Positions 8,286 through 17,152 of a stretch of 64,000 nt of DNA are shown here, one piece after another. The notes beneath the pieces were generated by a model. The model saw only the letters and a program-made list of their open reading frames with translations, was not told the origin of the DNA and ran no database searches. Position numbers and translations under genes: made by a program. This DNA is from Bacteroidetes bacterium UBA1312 (lineage in GTDB: Bacteria; Bacteroidota; Bacteroidia; Chitinophagales; Chitinophagaceae), in the NCBI GenBank assembly GCA_002307135.1, contig DBTQ01000001.1, positions 124,001 through 188,000 of the forward strand. The letters are read 5' to 3'. Every line of letters starts with the position of its first letter. Position 1 is the stretch's first letter.

Positions 8286-9127
8286 TCGGTTCTGTTTTTA
8301 GTATTCCCAAAAAGACATTTCGTTGCCATTTGTTGTGCCTCTGTATCTTCAGGTAATGCATGTCCTTTTTGGATAATGTGGAGCTGAATATTTGTGGCAT
8401 TTTTTTTAAATTCTAACGCGTGCTTCAGTGGAATGATTTTGTCAAAAGCACCCATAATAATATGTATTGGTATTTGCTGCGTTGAAATAATTTGTTTTAC
8501 TATTTGTAAGTCTGGGATTAACTGATTAGTGGCATTCCAAGCATTTCTCAGAAATACTCTGGCATCATTTGTTTTTATTTGTTGTACAGCAAATTTGTAT
8601 TTTGATTTGTTGATCAATTTTAGTTTTTCAATAACTGTTATTTTGTTCAGGTACCAGCTACCTCTTTTGGTGAAATCATTGAACAAAAAACGCCCGATAC
8701 TTGTGCGGGTCAGGAAATAATAAAAGTAATTGAACCGTAGTCCATCAGGAGCTAGTAAGACAATATTATTTATTTGTTGCGGCATTAATTCTAAAATAAT
8801 TAAAGAAACCCTTCCACCCATACTATAGCCAATTAATGATACTTTTTGAACTTTGAATTTGTTCATTATTTTTTCGACTAAAACTTTTAAGTCATTTTTG
8901 GTAAGCATATCTTTTTCTTCAGAATAACTTTCCCCATGATGAGGTAAATCAACACTGATAACGGTGAAATCTTTAGCATGTAAAAAATCAAATATAGTAG
9001 CATTATTGCCATACCCATGAAATGCGATGGCTACTTTAGGTCCATTGCCGTATTGTATATAATGGAGTTTACAATTGATTAATTGTAAAAAGTCTGAATT
9101 GATAATGTCATTTTTCTGTGCTGGCAT
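8282..9127 (-). CDS. Alpha/beta hydrolase
   Basis: The 281-residue enzyme shows the oxyanion-hole region IAFHGYGNN, the DLPHHGES loop, the nucleophile elbow GYSMGG (Ser102), the acid in GAFDKII and the catalytic His in KGHALPED near the C-terminus. It has no signal peptide. The substrate is unknown; small esters or lactones are plausible. It is coupled to the downstream glycosyltransferase by a 4-bp overlap. Confidence 0.82.
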   Translation of the reverse strand: MPAQKNDIINSDFLQLINCKLHYIQYGNGPKVAIAFHGYGNNATIFDFLHAKDFTVISVDLPHHGESYSEEKDMLTKNDLKVLVEKIMNKFKVQKVSLIGYSMGGRVSLIILELMPQQINNIVLLAPDGLRFNYFYYFLTRTSIGRFLFNDFTKRGSWYLNKITVIEKLKLINKSKYKFAVQQIKTNDARVFLRNAWNATNQLIPDLQIVKQIISTQQIPIHIIMGAFDKIIPLKHALEFKKNATNIQLHIIQKGHALPEDTEAQQMATKCLFGNTKNRTE

Positions 9128-9157
9128 GGATTATTATAAAATAATTTAATTGTACGT

Positions 9158-9574
9158 CTATTGACAATGACATTCAAACTCATGATCCAAATCGATACAG
9201 GTAACAACTTTAACCACGTTATCACATTTTGCAAAAACAATTCTAAGTCTTTGTCCTTCGTGTGTATTTGCTTCTAGTGCGTATGTGGGGCAAGTACCAC
9301 TACCATTATTTTGTTCCGATTTTGCTTTGTTTATTGTTCCGAAATCTAATACTTCGTGTATTTCCTCTTCCGTAATGTTGCGACAAGCCATTCGGCAACG
9401 AGCATGTTTAGTATAAATAAGCCGTGCGTTTTTAGGAATAATACTTTCTTCCGTATTACTGGTATTTGTCGCTTTGGGGTGATTAGGTTGAGTATGCTGG
9501 CAGCGTTGAAATGCGACTAATGTAAAGACTAATAATATTGCAATTAGTGTGCTTCTTTTTTTACTGTTTTTCAA
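9158..9574 (-). CDS. Membrane-anchored or exported DUF4258-domain protein
   Basis: The 138-residue protein has an N-terminal basic-hydrophobic segment (KKRSTLIAILLVFTLVAF, then Cys near residue 25), then a polar linker. A DUF4258-like domain runs from about residue 50: IYTKHARCRMACRNITEEEI, then LEANTHEGQRLRIVFAKC and VKVVTCIDLD. DUF4258 proteins are usually small and cytoplasmic with a fold near RelE-like or mRNA-interferase-like domains; here an export signal precedes it. The Cys after the hydrophobic stretch is not in a canonical lipobox. Several extra Cys residues suggest disulfides or metal binding. There is no clear partner, and the gene is transcribed away from the iscA-like gene. Confidence 0.65.
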   Translation of the reverse strand: MKNSKKRSTLIAILLVFTLVAFQRCQHTQPNHPKATNTSNTEESIIPKNARLIYTKHARCRMACRNITEEEIHEVLDFGTINKAKSEQNNGSGTCPTYALEANTHEGQRLRIVFAKCDNVVKVVTCIDLDHEFECHCQ

Positions 9575-9745
9575 GTCTAAGTTTGTTGTTTAAGATTTCC
9601 CAGAACGAAAATAGTAGTTAAATGGTTCATTCGACAAAACATTTCTTTTCTAATCGTATTATTTGATACGTTTGTTAATTGTTTTTATTGGCGAAACCTT
9701 ATAGTAGATTCAGTATTATCAATGATAAGTATAAATTTGCTGTAT

Positions 9746-9753
9746 TATCTTTG
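9746..9753 (+). promoter_or_regulatory. -7 promoter element for the IscA-type gene
   Basis: A perfect TATCTTTG lies 19 bp before the ATG at 9773; no clear -33 TTTG is seen at normal spacing. It lies inside the longer open frame that begins at 9722, which argues for the start at 9773. Confidence 0.5.
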
Positions 9754-9772
9754 TATAAGAAAAAAAGAATTG

Positions 9773-10117
9773 ATGGAAACAACAGTTGTAGCACCAGTTT
9801 CATTTACTGAAGGTGCAATAAAAGAAATAAAAAGAATTATGTCAGAGTCTGGCTTTGATAATACTCAATATTTGCGTGTAGGCGTAAAAGGCGGTGGTTG
9901 TTCTGGATTAAGCTATCAATTGGGTTTCGATCAAAAAGAGGCAGATGATGAAATCTATGAAATAGATGGAATTCCTGTGGTAATGAAGTTAGCACACGGT
10001 ATTTATTTATTGGGGATTAATATTCATTTCGAAGATGGTTTAAACGCTCGTGGATTTACATTCAACAACCCTAATGCAAGTAGTACTTGTGGCTGTGGTA
10101 CTTCTTTTGCAGTTTAA
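9773..10117 (+). CDS. IscA/ErpA/HesB-type iron-sulfur cluster assembly protein
   Basis: From ATG 9773 the product is 114 residues, the normal family length. Three conserved cysteines are present: Cys43 in KGGGCSGLSY, and Cys106 and Cys108 in the C-terminal STCGCGTSF. These bind iron or a 2Fe-2S cluster for delivery to apo-proteins. The frame extends upstream to 9722, but the added residues are not family-like and the promoter element at 9746 would lie inside. No other isc/suf gene is in the window. The stop overlaps the first possible ATG of the next gene. Confidence 0.9.
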   Translation: METTVVAPVSFTEGAIKEIKRIMSESGFDNTQYLRVGVKGGGCSGLSYQLGFDQKEADDEIYEIDGIPVVMKLAHGIYLLGINIHFEDGLNARGFTFNNPNASSTCGCGTSFAV

Positions 10118-10131
10118 TGTATATTGCATGC

Positions 10132-10767
10132 ATGAATAAGCTTATAGCAGTCATTGTACTATTGTTGCTATCACTTACCAATAGTGTTGGACAGACAAAT
10201 GTACAGGCAATTAATATTAATGATTCGAAAGGGAAACCTGACGGAGTATGGTACACATATACTCCTGCACAAATGGGGGAACCCGCTATGGCTGTATTGG
10301 GGAGTTATGATCATGGCGATAAGACTGGAACCTGGTACACTTCCGACGGGCAAGGTAATATGTTGTCTATAGAACAATATAAATACAATGTTAAGGATGG
10401 CGAAATGAAATATTTCGAAAATGGTCAGTTGTCTTGTGTCGGACATTATAGAGGCCTTAATCCTTCTTATAAAGTGGATACGGTTTTAATTACCCATCCA
10501 ATTACCGGAGAAGAAAAGTACTTTTATGTGCCGACAGAACGGGGGAGTGTACGTCATGGGATGTGGCGTTTTTATGATCCGCTTTCAGGGCGCTTGATAA
10601 GAGAAGAAGAGTATCAGATTGATGATTTAATTTATTCAAAGGATTTTTCAATTTCAGCAGCAGATAGCATTTATTATCAAAAACGTAATGCACAATTACC
10701 ACATGCCAAAAAAACAACGGCAGGGCCTAAACCATTGAAAATTCCTGTAAAATCGCTAATTAATTAG
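10132..10767 (+). CDS. Secreted MORN-like repeat protein
   Basis: From ATG 10132 the 211-residue protein begins with a clear signal peptide (MNKLIAVIVLLLLSLTNSVG). An in-frame ATG at 10117 is an alternative start. The mature part has MORN-like or toxin-antitoxin-repeat-like strands of the form G.W..Y....G..........G.....DG: KGKPDGVWYTY, DHGDKTGTWYTSDGQGN, VKDGEMKYFENGQLS and RHGMWRFYDP. Such repeats form elongated beta sheets in many Bacteroidota exported proteins; no activity is assigned. It sits directly behind the iscA-like gene and is probably co-transcribed. Confidence 0.65.
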   Translation: MNKLIAVIVLLLLSLTNSVGQTNVQAININDSKGKPDGVWYTYTPAQMGEPAMAVLGSYDHGDKTGTWYTSDGQGNMLSIEQYKYNVKDGEMKYFENGQLSCVGHYRGLNPSYKVDTVLITHPITGEEKYFYVPTERGSVRHGMWRFYDPLSGRLIREEEYQIDDLIYSKDFSISAADSIYYQKRNAQLPHAKKTTAGPKPLKIPVKSLIN

Positions 10768-10943
10768 TGATTTTTTTTGGGATTGATGTAAAACTCAGTG
10801 GTATTGTATGTTCTTCATTTTCCATGATTTTGATGGTTAGTAGTACGAATTACTCTTTTAACTCATTTTTAACCCATAGCCTTTATTATAAAGCACTCGC
10901 GCTGTTATTTTTGCCAATATAACATTACCTTGTTACGCATACT

Positions 10944-12890
10944 ATGAAGCGCATATTTTTTTATTGTTTCTTATTAGTTTTATTGAATAGCCATGCCATC
11001 GCCCAAAATGTGGTTTTTTCGGCTAATGCAAGTGCTAATACGATTGGTGTACAAGACCAGGTACAGGTTACATTTTCTATTCAGAATGTTACAGATTTGC
11101 AAGGGATTTCGCAACCGTCGTTCCCCGATTTTAAAGTCGTTGGCGGTCCATATCAATCGCAGAGCAGTAATATTTCGTTTAACGGGAATCAACGGGTGCA
11201 GAGTATAAGTATTTCTTTTACTTACGTATTGCAGCCCGCAAAAACAGGGACGTTTACGATACCTCCTATTTTTGCAAAAGATGCTTCTGGTAAATCTTAT
11301 CAGTGTAATCCATTAACAATTCAAGTGGTGGCGGGGGCCGTGGCTCAAAAGCAAGCTCGTCGTCAACAAGCTTATGATCCATTTGGGGACGATCCGTTTG
11401 GTGGAGGTGACCCATTTGCTGCTATTCGTCAACAGCAGGCGCAGATGCAACAAATGATGCAACAATTGCAGCAACAAGCTCAAGGAATGGGTGGAGGATC
11501 TATGCAGAATGTCTCACCACAATCACTGCCGATGATATCTGAGGCGGAACTAGGTAAAAATGTTTTTATAAAAGTAATTGTTGATAAAACAAAGGTGCGT
11601 TTGGGGGAACAGATTACGGCTATTTATAAACTGTATTCACGTATCCCGATGCAGGCCGCATTATCTAAATTACCATCGCTTAATGGCTTTTGGACACAGG
11701 ATTTTGAACTGCTAAAAGATCAAAATCAGAAGCCGGTTTTGGAAACTGTTAATGGGGTTCAATATCAAACGTTTACAGTTAAAAAATCTGCGCTTTTTCC
11801 ACAGCAAACCGGGATATTGACATTGGATGCAGCCGAAGCAAAAGGCGTAGCTCGACTTACTCAACGTACTAATGATCCATTTAGCCCTTATAGTGCTAAA
11901 GATGTGCAGATAAATATTAAAAGTGCACCTGTTAGTATTACTGTTACACCCTTACCGGAAAAGGACAAACCACAAAATTTTAGTGGAGCGGTAGGGAATT
12001 TTAGTATCAGCAGCAAAATTGATAAAACGCAGTTGAGCACTGATGAAACCATTAATCTTACAATAAATATAGCGGGCAGTGGTAATTTAAAGTTGATTCA
12101 AGCACCACAATTGCAATTGCCTAATGGTTTAGATGTTTTTGATCCGCAAATCATTGATACTATTACAGGGCGGAGTACTACAATTAGTGGAAATAAAATT
12201 ATTACTTATGCCATTGCACCTCGTATTGCAGGAGACTATGTAATTCCTGCCGTGGCATTTTCTTATTTCAATAGTGACAAAAATACCTATACAACGCTTT
12301 ATACACAGCCATTTAAAATACATGTTACTGCTGGTAAAAACTATAAGGAAGATGGTGCACAAAATAAAATGCCTGGAGATATTCATGCTATTGATACGCA
12401 GCCATTAAGATTTAGAGTAGCTACTACCGCACTTTTCTTTACTGGTGGGTATTGGTCATTTTATATTGTTACTGGATGTTTGTTTCTGCTCTTTTTGTTA
12501 TGGAAACATAGAGACGATAAGCTCGCAGGAAATACTACTTTGCTCAAAAATAAACGAGCCAATAAAATTGCACTTCGACGTCTTAAAATGGCGAAACTAT
12601 TTCTTTCGGAGCAAAAAACGGTTGCATTTTATGAGGAAATATCTAAAGCCATTTGGTTGTATTTGAGTGACAAACTTGATATTCCATTGTCTCAGCTGTC
12701 AAAAGAATCTGCGACGCAAATGCTAACTGTGCGTAATGTGCATGAAACTTTGCAGCAAAAGACGACAGCTATTATTGACAATTGCGAATTGGCATTGTAT
12801 TCGCAAGGTGGAGGTACCCAGCAAATGAATCGTACTTATGAAGATACGATAAGTCTTATTGGTCAATTAGAAGAAATTTTCAAATCATGA
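10944..12890 (+). CDS. batD: BatD-family membrane protein (aerotolerance operon type)
   Basis: The 648-residue protein has a signal peptide (1-20, ending AIAQ) and long beta-rich periplasmic domains of the oxygen-tolerance/BatD family, starting FSANASANTIGVQDQVQVTF. A Gln/Met-rich linker at about 135-185 contains GDDPFGGGDPFAA, and a second BatD-type repeat unit follows from about 200. There is a transmembrane helix near residues 493-515 and a cytoplasmic C-terminal domain. In Bacteroidota, BatD usually sits in a moxR-DUF58-batA-batB-batC-batD-batE operon; here only batD and batE are present. The role in aerotolerance or envelope integrity is by family. It overlaps batE by 4 bp. Confidence 0.88.
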   Translation: MKRIFFYCFLLVLLNSHAIAQNVVFSANASANTIGVQDQVQVTFSIQNVTDLQGISQPSFPDFKVVGGPYQSQSSNISFNGNQRVQSISISFTYVLQPAKTGTFTIPPIFAKDASGKSYQCNPLTIQVVAGAVAQKQARRQQAYDPFGDDPFGGGDPFAAIRQQQAQMQQMMQQLQQQAQGMGGGSMQNVSPQSLPMISEAELGKNVFIKVIVDKTKVRLGEQITAIYKLYSRIPMQAALSKLPSLNGFWTQDFELLKDQNQKPVLETVNGVQYQTFTVKKSALFPQQTGILTLDAAEAKGVARLTQRTNDPFSPYSAKDVQINIKSAPVSITVTPLPEKDKPQNFSGAVGNFSISSKIDKTQLSTDETINLTINIAGSGNLKLIQAPQLQLPNGLDVFDPQIIDTITGRSTTISGNKIITYAIAPRIAGDYVIPAVAFSYFNSDKNTYTTLYTQPFKIHVTAGKNYKEDGAQNKMPGDIHAIDTQPLRFRVATTALFFTGGYWSFYIVTGCLFLLFLLWKHRDDKLAGNTTLLKNKRANKIALRRLKMAKLFLSEQKTVAFYEEISKAIWLYLSDKLDIPLSQLSKESATQMLTVRNVHETLQQKTTAIIDNCELALYSQGGGTQQMNRTYEDTISLIGQLEEIFKS

Positions 12891-13660
12891 AACGAGTGTT
12901 CGTCATATTAATAGTTGTCTTGTTGGGCAATAGTGTTCAAGCATTTGCTGATATTGCTGAATTGAATTGGCAGAATGCGAATAAATTTTATCAACAAAAA
13001 CAATATGATAGTGCGGTAGTCTATTATGAAAAAATAGCTACGCTTAAATCATCAAATAGTGCTCTATACTATAATTTGGGTAATGCTTATTATAGGCTAA
13101 ATAAGATAGGTAATGCCGTATTAAATTATGAAAGAGCCCTATTTTACGATCCCTCAAACCAAGCGGCTAAAGACAATTTATTATTAGCTCAAAATAGAAT
13201 TAGTAATAGAGTGCAAGTGACCAGAGATATATTCTTTGTTCGCTGGTGGAAGTACGTTACTCAAGGAAATCACGCTACATTTTGGGGCATTTTGAGTCTC
13301 TTTTTATTTGGTGGGCTTCTTGCTTTACTCGTGTTAAAGCGATTAGGTAAGATGCCTGAGCGTGTGCCTGTACAAGTCTATTTTATTGGGGCTTTAGTTT
13401 TAGTAATGACTTTATTTTGGGCATTTATCGCTGCAGACAATTATAGTGATACAAATTTGGGAGTGATAATGTTTAACAATACACCTTTTAATTCGGCTGC
13501 TTCACCGCAAAGTAAAGCACCGCTTGCGTTACTGCAAGAAGGTACTGTGGTTAGTATTGAGCAGCAGCAAAATTCATCGCTCAATATTACTTTGCCAGAT
13601 GGTAGAAATGGTTGGATTCAGCAGTCAGCAATAACTTACGTTCAACCACAGCGCAAATAA
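12887..13660 (+). CDS. batE: BatE-family TPR and SH3 membrane protein
   Basis: The 257-residue protein has a signal peptide (1-22) and TPR repeats (about 25-105, with YYNLGNAYYRLNKIGNAVLN and YERALFYDP). Two transmembrane helices follow (about 130-150 and 163-185), then a C-terminal bacterial SH3 domain (about 205-255, ending DGRNGWIQQSAIT). This domain order is that of BatE. ATG 12887 overlaps the batD stop, which supports a joint complex. The TPR domain probably recruits partners such as BatA/B, which are not encoded here. Confidence 0.85.
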   Translation: MKRVFVILIVVLLGNSVQAFADIAELNWQNANKFYQQKQYDSAVVYYEKIATLKSSNSALYYNLGNAYYRLNKIGNAVLNYERALFYDPSNQAAKDNLLLAQNRISNRVQVTRDIFFVRWWKYVTQGNHATFWGILSLFLFGGLLALLVLKRLGKMPERVPVQVYFIGALVLVMTLFWAFIAADNYSDTNLGVIMFNNTPFNSAASPQSKAPLALLQEGTVVSIEQQQNSSLNITLPDGRNGWIQQSAITYVQPQRK

Positions 13661-13665
13661 TAATT

Positions 13666-14286
13666 ATGTACTTGGTCAAATCGTCAATTATACTCAAACG
13701 CTTATATCCAAGCTCTCTTGTTTGGAAAATTTCTGAAGATGTTAAACCAACAGTCTATATTACTTTTGACGATGGCCCTCACCCAATTGCAACGCCATTT
13801 GCTTTGATGCAATTGGCAAAATATGGCGCTAGGGCGACCTTTTTTTGTATTGGTAAGAATGTTGCAGAATATCCCAATATATACGCTGATATTCTTAGAG
13901 GGGGGCATAGTGTTGGGAATCATACACACAATCATTTTAATGGATGGAAGTGTAGTACAAAAGAGTATATCGCAAATGTTCGTTTAGCTGAAACTTATAT
14001 CAGTACTAAACTATTTCGCCCACCTTATGGTCGAATTAAAAGAACACAAGTTAAGAGGTTAGAAAATATGGGGTATCGTATTTTTATGTGGGATGTGCTT
14101 AGTGCTGATTTTGATATAGATATTATACCTGAGAAATGTTGGGAGAATATAGAAATGAACCTACGCCCAGGGTCAATTTTGGTTTTTCATGATAGTGCTA
14201 AAGCTTTTGATAGGATGTCGTATGCATTGCCGCGCACGCTTGCTTTTTGTAAGGAAATGGGTTGGGATGTAAAAAGCTTAAAGTAA
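13666..14286 (+). CDS. Polysaccharide deacetylase (NodB domain, CE4)
   Basis: I take ATG 13666, 5 bp after the batE stop; the frame is open further upstream inside batE but reads as shadow sequence. The 206-residue protein has the CE4 motifs: YITFDDGPHP (Asp35, Asp36), GNHTHNH (metal His86 and His90), RPPYGR and a late VFHDSAKAF. Such enzymes de-N-acetylate peptidoglycan, chitin oligomers or surface glycans. No clear signal peptide is visible, so it may be cytoplasmic or weakly membrane-associated. It shares the bat transcript and is followed by a strong terminator. Confidence 0.85.
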   Translation: MYLVKSSIILKRLYPSSLVWKISEDVKPTVYITFDDGPHPIATPFALMQLAKYGARATFFCIGKNVAEYPNIYADILRGGHSVGNHTHNHFNGWKCSTKEYIANVRLAETYISTKLFRPPYGRIKRTQVKRLENMGYRIFMWDVLSADFDIDIIPEKCWENIEMNLRPGSILVFHDSAKAFDRMSYALPRTLAFCKEMGWDVKSLK

Positions 14287-14293
14287 TATATGA

Positions 14294-14346
14294 TATACAA
14301 AAATAAACGCCCCGAATAAATATTTCGGGGCGTTTATTTTTGTATA
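14294..14346. terminator. Bidirectional terminator between convergent genes
   Basis: Two exact 23-base arms (14294-14316 and 14324-14346, core AAACGCCCCGAA) enclose a 7-base loop. It lies between the deacetylase stop (14286, plus) and the PorP/SprF stop (14357, minus). Confidence 0.9.
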
Positions 14347-14356
14347 ATTTTTTGAG

Positions 14357-15397
14357 CTAGAACTTAGGACAAGCTGTGTTGAAGCGTTGTGCTGGTTCTA
14401 TTTTATTGATTGATCCGTTGAAAATTAATGACAATTCAAATGCGCCATTACCATTTGTAGCAGGAGTGAAAGAAGATAGATTGGCATCATAGCTGATTCC
14501 TAATTGCATTTTAGCCCATTCAAAACCTACGTAAGGCATAACAGCATCTCCGTAACGATACCAGCTACCTAGGTAGAAAATTGATGCTTTTTGAAATTCT
14601 TTATCATAACCGGGGTTCATTACAAATCCGACAGCACCGCCAATCAAAGCCTCCACATTTCCACCTTGTTTTTGGTACAATGCGCTTGCATATAAAACTG
14701 TATGGTCGTTCATGTCAATTTGAGTTCCTATGTAACCTGCAATACGTGAGTGCAATTTGTAAGAGCTGCCCAAAAAGGTTTCGACCGGACGAGTAAGGTG
14801 GTAGGCTGAAATACCTCCAAATAATGAAGCGTGTTCACTAACACGACCACTGTATATTAAGCCTGCAGCAAAATCAGGGTAGGTTAAGTCTTTATTGCCT
14901 AAAGGGTCTCCGCTGAATCCTTGAATTTTTTCACCTGTTCTTGGGTCAATCTCGTTTCCAAATACTAATTTGTTTTGGTCAATAGACTTTTGAACTAATG
15001 AACCTTGAATTCCAAACGATAAAGAATGTTGTTTGTCAACACCAAAACATTTGTGATAAGCTGCAGATATGCCAATTGTGATGTTTTGCAGACTACCTGT
15101 TCCGGATTTGTCATAAAGCCCTAAAAGACCAAAGCCTAAATAGTCTCCATTTGCAAATTGACCGCGCATAGAAGCCATATCGTATGAAAAGGTACCGGTA
15201 GTGTATGGTGTATTGTTTACGCTACCCCATTGACTACGATAGTTTGCAGCCATACGGAAGTCTGACTGTGTAAGTCCCGTTAGCGCAGGATTCAAAGTCA
15301 TTGGGGATGTGAAATACTGTGTAAAATGCACATCCTGAGCTTTTGAAGCTTCAGAGAATGCGATAAGAGCACTCAGGCAGAATAGTATTTTTTTCAT
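14357..15397 (-). CDS. PorP/SprF family type IX secretion membrane protein
   Basis: The 346-residue protein has a signal peptide (1-20, ending SKAQ) and the family opening DVHFTQYFTSPMTLNPALTG, followed by YRSQWG. The rest is a beta-rich outer-membrane protein with alternating aromatic strands. PorP/SprF proteins help secrete or anchor particular T9SS cargoes and are often paired with large gliding adhesins. This copy is not next to porKLMN or gldKLMN, so it is probably a cargo-specific paralogue. It is transcribed alone between a terminator and the dapB end. Confidence 0.88.
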   Translation of the reverse strand: MKKILFCLSALIAFSEASKAQDVHFTQYFTSPMTLNPALTGLTQSDFRMAANYRSQWGSVNNTPYTTGTFSYDMASMRGQFANGDYLGFGLLGLYDKSGTGSLQNITIGISAAYHKCFGVDKQHSLSFGIQGSLVQKSIDQNKLVFGNEIDPRTGEKIQGFSGDPLGNKDLTYPDFAAGLIYSGRVSEHASLFGGISAYHLTRPVETFLGSSYKLHSRIAGYIGTQIDMNDHTVLYASALYQKQGGNVEALIGGAVGFVMNPGYDKEFQKASIFYLGSWYRYGDAVMPYVGFEWAKMQLGISYDANLSSFTPATNGNGAFELSLIFNGSINKIEPAQRFNTACPKF

Positions 15398-15506
15398 CTT
15401 AAAAGGGTTGTATGAGTATCGTAATGAATTTGGGTACTTTTATTGCTTTGCAAGATATATCTTTTTTAGATTTTCACAAAACATTTTGAATATATTTTTA
15501 ACTGCC

Positions 15507-16223
15507 TCATAATCCTAGTACATCCACCATATTAAAAATCCCTTTTTTGTTGTAAATGAATTCGGCTGCGAGTACCGCGCCCATTGCAAACCCATCGCGA
15601 TTATGTGCTGTATGGCTAATTTCAATATCGTCAATTGCTGAACTGTATTTTACAATGTGTGTGCCCGGTACCTCATCAATTCTATGGGCTTTTATAGCCA
15701 TTTCGTGTGATTGGGTAGCAACTTCTTTTACCCAGACACTTTTGCGTTTTAGCCTTTCAAGGATTAATTCCGCAATTGTTATAGCTGTGCCGCTTGGGGC
15801 ATCTTTTTTATGTGTATGGTGTGTCTCTTCTATTGCCACATCATATTCAGGGTATGGATTCATTAACTCCGCCAATATTTGATTGAGTTTAAAAAATAAA
15901 TTAACACCAACACTGAAATTTGATGCTTGCAGTAATGCTGATTTCTGTTTTATGCATTCTTTTTTTGCCAATTCTAATTGTTCATTCCATCCAGTAGAAC
16001 CGCTGACAACTGGTAATTGAGCGGAGATACAGGACATTACATTGTCAAATGCAACTTCTGGATTTGTAAATTCAATAGCAACATCAGCACTGCGCATATT
16101 ATCAGGAGTAAGCTCTTGAATATTACTGCTACTTATTCGTAAGGTAATATGATGACCTCGTTCCAGCGCTATTTTTTCTATGGCTTTTCCCATTTTGCCA
16201 TAGCCTATTAATATAATATTCAT
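15507..16223 (-). CDS. dapB: 4-hydroxy-tetrahydrodipicolinate reductase
   Basis: The 238-residue enzyme of the lysine/diaminopimelate pathway reduces the dihydrodipicolinate precursor with NAD(P)H. The nucleotide motif GYGKMG (residues 7-12), EFTNPE, VSGSTGW and the catalytic HHTHKKDAPSGTA (His135, His136, Lys140) are all present. It is about 30 residues shorter than the E. coli enzyme, as is usual in Bacteroidota. It is the last gene of the minus-strand run that starts at 21052, 9 bp after the prenyltransferase gene. Confidence 0.93.
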   Translation of the reverse strand: MNIILIGYGKMGKAIEKIALERGHHITLRISSSNIQELTPDNMRSADVAIEFTNPEVAFDNVMSCISAQLPVVSGSTGWNEQLELAKKECIKQKSALLQASNFSVGVNLFFKLNQILAELMNPYPEYDVAIEETHHTHKKDAPSGTAITIAELILERLKRKSVWVKEVATQSHEMAIKAHRIDEVPGTHIVKYSSAIDDIEISHTAHNRDGFAMGAVLAAEFIYNKKGIFNMVDVLGL

Positions 16224-16232
16224 TTGTCTTTA

Positions 16233-17120
16233 TTACTTGAAAATTAATGAAAGAATAGTGAAAATAGCAAAACAAATACTCGCTAAACTATTAGTATTCA
16301 TAAATGCAATATTGACTTTGCTCAAATCATGAGGTTTTACTAATAGATGTTGATAAATCAACATGCTTATGTATATCACAGCACCGAACCAATATAACCA
16401 GTTGAAATGCCCCCCAATACCTGCTATTATTACTAATATAGCCGCACAGATATGCAATAGATTAGAGATGTTCAATGCCCCTCTAATGCCAAGTCGAGCC
16501 GGTATTGAATGAAGGTTTTGTGATCGATCAAATGTCTCATCTTGTAAGGCATAAATAATATCAAAGCCCGAAACCCAAGTCATGACAATCAGTGAAAATA
16601 ATAAGGGCATCAATTTGAATTCACCGGTAACAGTAAGAAAAGAACCGATTGGAGCGAGCGAAAGACCCAAACCAAGTACTAAATGGCAAAGAGCAGTAAA
16701 TCTTTTAGTATAGCTATAAAATAATATTACAAATAATGCTACCGGAGAAAGATAAAAACAAAGTGGATTGATAAACCATGTAGTAGTAGCAAATAATACA
16801 CAATTAACAATAACAAATAGTAGCGCGTGTTTAGGTTGTATTACTCCTGCTGGGATTTCTCTGCTGGCTGTTCTTGGATTGAGGGCATCGAACCGCCTGT
16901 CCAGCCAACGATTGAAAGCCATGGCAGCACTTCGTGCAAATACCATACAAAGTACCATACATAACAATAAATAAGGATTGAAGCTTTTGTGCTCCTGAAA
17001 TATTGCTAATGCAAAACCTATAAATGCAAAAGGCAATGCAAAGACCGTGTGGCTGAATTTGATGAGCGAAAGATATTGCGCTATTTTTTGAGCAAAAGAA
17101 AGGTTTGCTGTAGTATTCAT
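16233..17120 (-). CDS. UbiA-family aromatic prenyltransferase
   Basis: The 295-residue integral membrane protein has about nine transmembrane helices. It carries both Asp-rich motifs of the UbiA superfamily: NRWLDRRFDALNPRTASRE (residues 70-88) and the second DETFDRSQNLHSIPARLG (about 194-211). The pattern with the TASRE motif fits the 4-hydroxybenzoate-prenyltransferase-like group that includes MqnP of the futalosine menaquinone route. The organism probably makes menaquinone, but no other men or mqn gene is here, so the aromatic acceptor is not proven. It lies between purQ and dapB in the operon. Confidence 0.82.
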   Translation of the reverse strand: MNTTANLSFAQKIAQYLSLIKFSHTVFALPFAFIGFALAIFQEHKSFNPYLLLCMVLCMVFARSAAMAFNRWLDRRFDALNPRTASREIPAGVIQPKHALLFVIVNCVLFATTTWFINPLCFYLSPVALFVILFYSYTKRFTALCHLVLGLGLSLAPIGSFLTVTGEFKLMPLLFSLIVMTWVSGFDIIYALQDETFDRSQNLHSIPARLGIRGALNISNLLHICAAILVIIAGIGGHFNWLYWFGAVIYISMLIYQHLLVKPHDLSKVNIAFMNTNSLASICFAIFTILSLIFK

Positions 17121-17152
17121 TTCAAAAAAGTACTTTGTATTAATTAAAAATA

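Noticed and set aside
9722..9772. Longer N-terminus for the IscA-type protein
   Set aside because: The extra residues are hydrophobic and not family-like, and the -7 element TATCTTTG at 9746 would lie inside the coding region.
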